DNA of 10,029 nucleotides from Clostridiales bacterium UBA6330 (GTDB lineage Bacteria; Bacillota; Clostridia; Oscillospirales; CAG-272). The notes below the pieces were generated by a model, which saw only the letters and a list, made by a program, of their open reading frames with translations, did not search any database and had not been told where the DNA came from. Of this stretch, positions 1 to 5,606 are shown piece after piece; the first letter of the stretch is position 1, and each line of letters opens with the position of its first letter. A program made the position numbers and the translations under genes. The stretch covers positions 1 to 10,029 of the forward strand of contig DJSQ01000125.1 of the NCBI GenBank assembly GCA_002438075.1. Direction: 5' to 3'.

Positions 1-44
1 TTTTGTCGTTTTGGGAGGTAGGGATTTCTTGCGGGGTGCGGCAA
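1..44 (-). CDS. possible start of a further operon gene, cut by the window edge
   Basis: Thirty-one bases past the plsX stop, the minus strand has a good ribosome binding site (AAAGGAG) five bases before a TTG codon. From that TTG the frame stays open to the window edge and would read MPHPARNPYLPKRQ. I do not recognise the product from fourteen residues. The ribosome binding site, the short gap and the lack of a terminator between it and plsX are the only support, so this may be chance. If real, it extends the lipid operon to the left. Confidence 0.25.
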   Translation of the reverse strand, partial: MPHPARNPYLPKRQ

Positions 45-75
45 TCGCGCTCCTTTGGTGGGAGGGATAGAAAGG

Positions 76-1041
76 TTATTTGCACGCGGCTTCTACGCGG
101 TCGGTGAAGCCGTTTTGACAGAGCGTTGCCATGCGCAGGAGCATGGCGGTTACCGCTTCGCCCGTTGCGGAGCCGTGGCCCTTCATGACGGGGGCTTTGA
201 CACCGAGCAGGATTGCACCGCCCTGCGTGTTATAGTCGTATTTTTCGCGGACTGCGGAGAGTGCGCTCCGCACTGCTTCGGGGGCATCGGGGAGGCGCTC
301 CTCCAGCTCGGCGATTACGGCTTTTGCCACGCCCTCGATGGATTTGAGCAGGATGTTCCCGTGGAAGCCGTCGCAGACGATGACGTCGGTTATGCCCGCG
401 AGTGCTGCGGTCGGCTCGATGTTGCCGAGGAAGTGAATCGGCAGGGAATGGAGCAGGTGATTCGCTTCCTTGACTGCCTCACAGCCTTTGGTGTCCTCCG
501 CGCCGTTGGAAAGCAGGGAGATGCGCGGGGACTCGTAGCCGATGCTTTTCATGTATGCGTCACCGAGGTGCGCAAAGGATGCGTACAGCTCGGGGCGGCT
601 GTCGATGTTCGCGCCGCAGTCGAGAAGCAGGAGCGGGTCTCCGTGCGCGTTTTTCAGCTCCACGGCAAGAATCGGGCGCAAGCCGCGCAGCTTACCGAGC
701 AGCATGATTGAGCAGACCAGCACCGCGCCCGTTGCACCGCAGGTCACCACGCCAGCGGCTTTTTTGTCGCGGACCAGCTCCATTGCGCGCACCAAAGATG
801 CGTCCGTGTTCTTGTAGCCCTCCATCGGGTTGTCGTAGTTGGTCAGCGCCGCAGGGGAATCGACCAATTCAAACCGCCCCGCGAGGGTCGGCTCCGCGTC
901 GGTCAGCGGGGCAAGTGCGTCCCGATGCCCGCAAAGATAGAGGAACAGCTCGGAATTCCGCTTCAGCGCCGCGAGTGCGCCGCGGCAAAGCTCGCGTTCG
1001 TCGGTGTCGGCACCGAGCAGGTCAACAGCCAGTGCAATCAT
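76..1041 (-). CDS. plsX: PlsX, acyl-ACP:phosphate acyltransferase (divergent)
   Basis: PlsX converts acyl-ACP and phosphate to acyl-phosphate, the donor used by PlsY at the membrane, so it links fatty acid synthesis to phospholipid. The 321-residue protein is close to the usual length of about 330. Visible family motifs are AVDLLGAD (5-11, usually AVDxMGGD), DCGAN (141-145), FLGNIEP (204-210), CDGFHGN (223-229) and the glycine-rich GGAILLGVK...KGHGSA (274-292). The block usually written SAGNTGA reads TCGATGA (100-106), with Ala in place of Asn, and the usual basic KK run near residue 77 reads YKNTD. The start is set by AAGGAG nine bases before an ATG, and that ATG overlaps the preceding reductase stop as ATGA, which suggests translational coupling. 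Family assignment is firm; retention of normal activity is less sure. Confidence 0.9.
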   Translation of the reverse strand: MIALAVDLLGADTDERELCRGALAALKRNSELFLYLCGHRDALAPLTDAEPTLAGRFELVDSPAALTNYDNPMEGYKNTDASLVRAMELVRDKKAAGVVTCGATGAVLVCSIMLLGKLRGLRPILAVELKNAHGDPLLLLDCGANIDSRPELYASFAHLGDAYMKSIGYESPRISLLSNGAEDTKGCEAVKEANHLLHSLPIHFLGNIEPTAALAGITDVIVCDGFHGNILLKSIEGVAKAVIAELEERLPDAPEAVRSALSAVREKYDYNTQGGAILLGVKAPVMKGHGSATGEAVTAMLLRMATLCQNGFTDRVEAACK

Positions 1042-1784
1042 CTGCTTGTCTCCTTAATCCCGTCGCCGCTTTCGCGCTCCCGCCGCCAGACGTTTTCGAG
1101 AATGGTCCGATAAACGGCGGGGGAGAAGGGCGGGCGGGTGATGTCCCGAACCGTTTCGGGAGAGAGCGTTTCGCCCTCGGCGTATTCCGCGCCTGCGGTG
1201 GTGAATTTTGCAATCGAACGGTCAACGCGCGCGCCGCCGTTGTCAATCATGGTCTTATACTGCGGGCAGAGGATGGGCAGGAAATTGCCCTTGCCGAGGA
1301 TGAGGTCGAACTCCCGCAGAATCGGGTCGTAGACCTCGTTCGTCTCGTTGTAGGCACAGCCCGAAATCAGGATGAACCTGCGGTCCGCCTTCGGATAACG
1401 GAAGGTGTGCGCGGGTTCGCCGTCCTGCGGGGTGTTCTGCCCGTGGTACGCCATGACCATCGAGAGCAGGCGGTCCATCATGACCTTAAACTGCCCGGGG
1501 ATGCCGAAATAGTAGAGCGGGAAGGACGCGAGGAGAATGTCCGAGGCAAGGATTTTTTCCTTGAGCGCGGGGATGTCATCGTTTTTGATGACGCATTCGC
1601 CCTCGGTTCTCCCCCAGCAGGAGAGGCAGCCGAGGCAGGGACGGATGTTCAGCGCCGCCACGTGGACCGTTTCGGCTTCGTATTTTCCGCTTGCCAGCAT
1701 CCCCCGCACAAAGGCGTTGGTTGCCACCATCGTGGTGCTTTTTTCCCTGTGGGGACTGCCGTTGAGAATCAGAATTTTCCGCAT
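1038..1784 (-). CDS. flavodoxin-fold NAD(P)H-dependent FMN reductase family protein
   Basis: This 248-residue protein belongs to the flavodoxin-like NADPH-dependent FMN reductase / iron-sulfur flavoprotein group. It opens with a beta strand and an FMN phosphate-binding loop (MRKILILNGSPHREKST, 1-17). It then has a cysteine cluster C50-x2-C53-x2-C56-x7-C64 typical of the group, a hydrophobic strand ending in SFPLYYFGIPGQFKVMMDR (87-105), and ISGCAYNE (140-147). Its substrate cannot be read from sequence; relatives reduce flavins, quinones or disulfides, and some bind a 4Fe-4S cluster. The ATG at 1784 is chosen because the protein starts there with the canonical strand; the longer frame back to 1883 lies inside accA. 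It begins one base after the accA stop and overlaps plsX by four bases, so it is buried in the lipid operon although it is not a standard fatty acid synthesis gene. Confidence 0.85.
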   Translation of the reverse strand: MRKILILNGSPHREKSTTMVATNAFVRGMLASGKYEAETVHVAALNIRPCLGCLSCWGRTEGECVIKNDDIPALKEKILASDILLASFPLYYFGIPGQFKVMMDRLLSMVMAYHGQNTPQDGEPAHTFRYPKADRRFILISGCAYNETNEVYDPILREFDLILGKGNFLPILCPQYKTMIDNGGARVDRSIAKFTTAGAEYAEGETLSPETVRDITRPPFSPAVYRTILENVWRRERESGDGIKETSR

Positions 1785-1785
1785 C

Positions 1786-2649
1786 TTACAGACTGAAGAA
1801 ATGCCACTTGCGCAGGAAGGAATTGCGCGTGGAGTAGGCATCGTAGCGCCCGATTTTGCGGTACTTTTCAATGCGCTCCGCAACCAGCCGCTCGTCGCTC
1901 ATGCGCGAGAGGGCGCGGAACTCCTCGGCAAGGCTGTCGCCGAGCGCGGACATGAACGCCTCGCGCTCCGCCTCGTCGGTGAAGTCCGCAGGCTCGGAAA
2001 CCTTGCGCTCGATGATGCCCATCGAAAGCAGGTCATCCGCCGTCAGGCGCAGGTGCTCCGCCGCCTCGGGTGCGCGCGTGGGGTCCTTAAACAGGATGCT
2101 CGCGCAGGATTCGGGGGAAATGACCGAATAGTAGGCGTTCTCCAGCATCCAGACGCGGTCTGCAACCGCCAGCGCCAGCGCGCCGCCGCTTCCGCCCTCG
2201 CCGATCATCAGCGAGATAATCGGGGTTTTGACCGTGGAGAGCTCGTAAAGGTTCTGCGCAATCGCCTCGCCCGCGCCTCTCTCCTCGGCACCCTTGCCGC
2301 AGTTCGCGCCCTGCGTGTCGACAAAGCAGATGACGGGGCGGTGGAATTTCTCCGCCTCACGAATCAGGCGCAGCGCCTTGCGGTAGCCCTCGGGGAGGAC
2401 ACAGCCGAAGTTGCGGTACATCCGCTCGTGCAGGTCGCGTCCCTTTTCAATGCCGATGACGGTAACGGGAATGCCGCGCAGTCTTGCAATGCCGCCCACA
2501 ACGGCGTGGTCGTCCGCAAAGGCGCGGTCCCCGTGCAGCTCGCAGAAATCGGTGAAGAGCGAGGGGGAGGTGATGTAGTCCATCGAGGTCGCCCGCCCGT
2601 TGCGGCGGGTGCGGCAGATGCGTTCATAGACCGATTGATTCTCTTCCAT
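1786..2649 (-). CDS. accA: AccA, acetyl-CoA carboxylase carboxyltransferase subunit alpha
   Basis: AccA pairs with AccD to move the carboxyl group from carboxybiotin to acetyl-CoA, giving malonyl-CoA in the cytoplasm. The 287 residues include KGRD (69-72), RNFGCVLPEGYRKALRL (79-95), GAEERG followed by EAIAQNL, the oxyanion-forming GEGGSGGALAL segment and YYSVISPESCASILFKD, all hallmarks of the family. The length is somewhat below the roughly 315 of E. coli AccA, mainly at the N terminus. The motif usually written DTPGAYPG reads DTQGANCG here. A near-perfect ribosome binding site (AAGGAGG, six-base spacer) overlaps the accD stop and fixes the start, eleven bases after accD. Biotin carboxylase and biotin carrier genes are not in the window and must be supplied elsewhere for the enzyme to work. 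Confidence 0.95.
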   Translation of the reverse strand: MEENQSVYERICRTRRNGRATSMDYITSPSLFTDFCELHGDRAFADDHAVVGGIARLRGIPVTVIGIEKGRDLHERMYRNFGCVLPEGYRKALRLIREAEKFHRPVICFVDTQGANCGKGAEERGAGEAIAQNLYELSTVKTPIISLMIGEGGSGGALALAVADRVWMLENAYYSVISPESCASILFKDPTRAPEAAEHLRLTADDLLSMGIIERKVSEPADFTDEAEREAFMSALGDSLAEEFRALSRMSDERLVAERIEKYRKIGRYDAYSTRNSFLRKWHFFSL

Positions 2650-2660
2650 AACAGACCTCC

Positions 2661-3479
2661 TTATTGCGCCTCGTGGAGCGCGAGAAGTCGCCCGAGGTGG
2701 GCACGCTGTTCTCCGCGCGGCACGATTTCATCCAGAAAGCCGTTCCGAAGCTGGAATTCGGCGGTCTGGAACTCATCGGGGAGCTTTTCGCCCGTGACCT
2801 GCTCGACCACGCGCTTACCCGCAAAGCCGATGCGGGCGTTCGGCTCGGAGAAGATGATGTCGCCGAGCATGGCAAAGGACGCGGTCACGCCGCCCATGGT
2901 GGGGTCGGTCAGACCGACAATGTAAAGCAGTCCCGCATCGCTGTGGCGCTTGACCGCGCCCGAGACCTTCGCCATCTGCATCAAGGAGAGCATTCCCTCC
3001 TGCATCCGCGCGCCGCCCGAGACGGTAAAGCCGACCACGGGCAAACGGTTTTTCAGCGCGTACTCAAACAGCGCCGTGATGCGGTCGCCGACCACGGTTC
3101 CCATCGAGCCGAGCATGAATTCGGGGTTCATCACGAAAATCGCGGTTTTCTGCCCCTCGATTCTGGTCACGCCGCAGAGAACGCCCTCGTTCTCTTGGCT
3201 TTTCGCCTTTGCGGACGAGTATTTCTCCCGATAGTCGGGGAAGCCGAGCGGGTCTGTGAAAACCTCCTCGCCGAACAGCTCCTCAAAGGTGTCGGTATCC
3301 GAGAGCAGATCGACCCGTACCCGCGCGGGCATGGGGATGTAAGCACCGCACGAGGGGCAGACCCACAGGTGGGTGTCCAGCTCCTCCTCGGTGAAGCTCT
3401 CCTTGCATTTCGGGCAGGTCTTGACCGAAAGACGCAATGCGTCCTTCTCCTGCTCTCTGACTGCTTCAGCAATTGCCAT
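2661..3479 (-). CDS. accD: AccD, acetyl-CoA carboxylase carboxyltransferase subunit beta
   Basis: AccD is the zinc-containing beta subunit of carboxyltransferase and acts with the AccA encoded next to it. The 272-residue protein has the four-cysteine zinc ribbon C22-x2-C25...C41-x2-C44. The crotonase-fold core follows, with SGGARMQEG (154-162), SLMQMAKVSGA, DPTMGGVTASFAMLGD (192-207) and EPNARIGFAGKRVVEQ (212-227). These segments are very close to the family consensus, and the length is normal for Gram-positive AccD. The ATG follows the fabD stop by six bases, with GGGAG about ten bases upstream. Of the proteins in this operon, AccD departs least from textbook sequence, which argues that the malonyl-CoA step is orthodox. 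Confidence 0.96.
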   Translation of the reverse strand: MAIAEAVREQEKDALRLSVKTCPKCKESFTEEELDTHLWVCPSCGAYIPMPARVRVDLLSDTDTFEELFGEEVFTDPLGFPDYREKYSSAKAKSQENEGVLCGVTRIEGQKTAIFVMNPEFMLGSMGTVVGDRITALFEYALKNRLPVVGFTVSGGARMQEGMLSLMQMAKVSGAVKRHSDAGLLYIVGLTDPTMGGVTASFAMLGDIIFSEPNARIGFAGKRVVEQVTGEKLPDEFQTAEFQLRNGFLDEIVPRGEQRAHLGRLLALHEAQ

Positions 3480-3485
3480 GATCCA

Positions 3486-4412
3486 TCAATCTCCCAAAAG
3501 TTCTTTCAAAACCGCCTCGTAGGACGGGAAATCGTTCACCGTCAGTGCGGTTGCCTCGGGCAGGGTGCGCCGAACAAAGCCGGTCAGGGTCGTGCCCGCG
3601 CCGACCTCCACAAACGTATCGATGCCGTCCGCCGCCATTGCGCGCAAGGTGTCCTCCCAGCGGACCGCATGGCAGACCTGCTCCGAAAGCAGGGAGGTAA
3701 TGCCCTCACGGTCGGCGGGGTAAAGCCCCGCAGTGCGGTTGGCGTAAACGGGAATCCGAGGTGCCTGCAAAGGCATTTTTTCAAGTGCCGTGCGTAAAAC
3801 AGGCTCCACGCCCTTCATGTAGGGCGTGTGGAATGCGCCGCTGACGGGCAATTTGACCGCCCGTCCGCCCGCCGCCTTGATTGCATCGCAGAACGCGTCA
3901 ATCTCCCCCGCATTGCCCGCGCAGGAGACCTGCCCGGGGCAGTTGTAGTTGACAGGCCAGACCTCGGAAAACTTCGCGCAGGTCTCCTCCACCACCTCGG
4001 GGGTCAGCTTCAGCGCCGCCGCCATGCCGCCGGGGTGACGTGCGGATTCCGCCGCCATCGTCTCGCCGCGCAGGGAGACAAAGCGGAAGCCGTCCGCATC
4101 GGTCATCACGCCCGCAAACGCGAGCGCGGGAATCTCGCCCAGCGAAAAGCCCGCAACCGCCGTAGGAACCACGCCCGCTATGACAAGCGCCTGCGCGATG
4201 GCATAATCGGTCAGATAGAGACAGGGCTGGGTGTTTTCGGTCTTTTTCAGTTCTTCGGGGTCGCCCGCAAAGCAAAGTTCCGTGACGCCCGTACGCAGGC
4301 TTTCGCCCATGTCGAACACCGACTTCGCAACCGGCAGATGCTCTGCCATATCCTTGCCCATGCCGACTGCCTGCGCGCCCTGACCCGCAAACAGGAATGC
4401 GATTTTTTTCAT
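3486..4412 (-). CDS. fabD: FabD, malonyl-CoA:ACP transacylase
   Basis: FabD transfers malonyl from CoA to the phosphopantetheine arm of the carrier protein. The 308-residue sequence has the N-terminal FAGQGAQ loop (8-14), the nucleophile Ser90 in GFSLGE, the malonyl-carboxylate-binding Arg115 in SLRGETM, the catalytic His195 in SGAFHTPYM, and the late VEVGAGTTLTGFVRR segment (268-282). The residue before the Ser is Phe where E. coli FabD has His (GHSLGE); hydrophobic residues at this site also occur in other Firmicutes enzymes as far as I recall. The ATG overlaps the fabZ stop as ATGA, and GGAG lies seven bases upstream, so it is probably translationally coupled to fabZ. The length is standard for a stand-alone transacylase. 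Confidence 0.95.
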   Translation of the reverse strand: MKKIAFLFAGQGAQAVGMGKDMAEHLPVAKSVFDMGESLRTGVTELCFAGDPEELKKTENTQPCLYLTDYAIAQALVIAGVVPTAVAGFSLGEIPALAFAGVMTDADGFRFVSLRGETMAAESARHPGGMAAALKLTPEVVEETCAKFSEVWPVNYNCPGQVSCAGNAGEIDAFCDAIKAAGGRAVKLPVSGAFHTPYMKGVEPVLRTALEKMPLQAPRIPVYANRTAGLYPADREGITSLLSEQVCHAVRWEDTLRAMAADGIDTFVEVGAGTTLTGFVRRTLPEATALTVNDFPSYEAVLKELLGD

Positions 4413-4864
4413 GCGTTTTCTCCGTTTCCTTCAATTGCCGCGCGGGGCATGGCGGTGAATGCCAGACTGCCCTTGGCGCGGGTCTGCCCGTCCACGGTCA
4501 CAACCGCATCAAAGGAAATGAGCGGTCCGCCCGCGCTTTTCTTGGTTACGCTGATTGTCATCACGTCCCCCGGCAGGACGGGCTTGAGAAATTTGAACCC
4601 GTCAATCTTGAGCAGGACGTAAAGCACGCTATCATTGTCCCCCTCGCTTTCCACGGTCAGGGAGCAGAGCTGTGCGCAGGTCTCTGCAATCAGCACGCCC
4701 GGGAGAATCGGGGTCCCCGGGAAGTGACCCGCAAACCACGGGTCGTTGATGGAGACGGTCTTGGTCCCGACAGCCGACTGCCCGGGGACCAATTCCGTAA
4801 CCCTTTCAATCATCTGGAACGGGGGACGCTGGCGCAGATTTTTCTGCACATCGAAAATGTTCAT
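4409..4864 (-). CDS. fabZ: FabZ, 3-hydroxyacyl-ACP dehydratase
   Basis: FabZ removes water from 3-hydroxyacyl-ACP to give the trans-2-enoyl product. The 151-residue hot-dog-fold protein has RPPFQMIERV (13-22) and the catalytic pair His47 and Glu61 in HFPGTPILPGVLIAET; their 14-residue spacing equals that of E. coli FabZ. The His that usually precedes RPPF is Gln here. The start is ambiguous. An ATG at 4864 shares one base with the fabG stop (TGATG), while a GTG one codon upstream (4867) sits nine bases rather than twelve from the GGAGG site. I favour the ATG, and the difference is one residue. I see nothing indicating FabA-type isomerase activity. Its neighbours fabG and fabD fit an elongation module. 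Confidence 0.93.
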   Translation of the reverse strand: MNIFDVQKNLRQRPPFQMIERVTELVPGQSAVGTKTVSINDPWFAGHFPGTPILPGVLIAETCAQLCSLTVESEGDNDSVLYVLLKIDGFKFLKPVLPGDVMTISVTKKSAGGPLISFDAVVTVDGQTRAKGSLAFTAMPRAAIEGNGENA

Positions 4865-5595
4865 CACAGCGAAATTCCTCCGTCCACGGTCAGAATCTGA
4901 CCCGTCATGTATGCGCAGGTGTCCGATGCGAGCATCGAAACGATTCCCGCCACATCCTCCACGCGCCCGAGGCGGTGCATCGGGATTGTGTCAAGGTATT
5001 CCTTCTTCTTTTCCTCGGGGAGCGCATCAAGCATTTCGGTCTCGATAAAGCCCGGGGCAACCGCATTGACGCGGATGCCGTAGGGAGCAAGCTCCTTCGC
5101 CATGGTCTGGGTCATGGAGTTGACCGCGCCCTTGGTTGCGCTGTATACGCACTGTCCGGGGAGCGCCAGAATGCCGCTGACCGAGGACATATTGATGATA
5201 ACCCCGCTCTTTTTGCGGAACATCTTCAGCACCGCCTGCTGTGCGCAGTAGAGGTACCCTTTGACGTTGAGCTCCATACATTTGTCCAGCGTTTCGGGCG
5301 TGAGCATCAGCAGGTATTCGTCCTTGACGATACCCGCATTGTTGACCAACACGTCAATCTGCCCGTAGGCTTTGGAAACGTCGCGCATCATCGCGCGGAC
5401 CTCCTCCACCTTCGAGACATCGGCGCGGTAAAGCATTCCGTCCCCGCCGTTTTCACGGATGGTGTCGAGAACCTTCTGCGCCTCGGCATCGCTGTGCGCG
5501 TAGTTGACGACCACCGTGTAGCCGTCCTGTGCCAGACGGATGGCGCAGGCGCGACCGATGCCGCGCGAAGCGCCCGTGACAATTGCTACCTTCAT
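4864..5595 (-). CDS. fabG: FabG, 3-oxoacyl-ACP reductase
   Basis: FabG uses NADPH to reduce the 3-oxoacyl-ACP made by the ketosynthase. The 243-residue short-chain dehydrogenase has the cofactor loop TGASRGIG (7-14), NNAG (85-88), Asn110, and the catalytic Ser138, Tyr151 and Lys155 in S-x12-Y-x3-K spacing. These four residues fall at the same numbers as in E. coli FabG. The C terminus TGQILTVDGGISL is the usual FabG ending. Position 28 onward (VVVNYAHSD) with Arg11 fits NADPH preference, which is an inference. GGAGG sits about five bases before the ATG and overlaps the end of the ketosynthase gene (gap of eleven bases). FabG-like reductases also serve polyketide pathways, so the gene alone does not settle the product. 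Confidence 0.95.
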   Translation of the reverse strand: MKVAIVTGASRGIGRACAIRLAQDGYTVVVNYAHSDAEAQKVLDTIRENGGDGMLYRADVSKVEEVRAMMRDVSKAYGQIDVLVNNAGIVKDEYLLMLTPETLDKCMELNVKGYLYCAQQAVLKMFRKKSGVIINMSSVSGILALPGQCVYSATKGAVNSMTQTMAKELAPYGIRVNAVAPGFIETEMLDALPEEKKKEYLDTIPMHRLGRVEDVAGIVSMLASDTCAYMTGQILTVDGGISL

Positions 5596-5606
5596 ATTGC
5601 CCTCCG

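Noticed and set aside
1785..1883. Longer start for the flavodoxin-fold reductase at 1883
   Set aside because: The extra residues lie inside accA and precede the conserved first beta strand; the ATG at 1784 fits the family.
1537..2925. 462-residue plus-strand open frame opposite accA and neighbours
   Set aside because: It is a shadow of accA and parts of the reductase and accD; there is no ribosome binding site or domain.
2664..3797. 377-residue plus-strand open frame opposite accD and fabD
   Set aside because: It is antisense to accD and the end of fabD, with no recognisable protein features.
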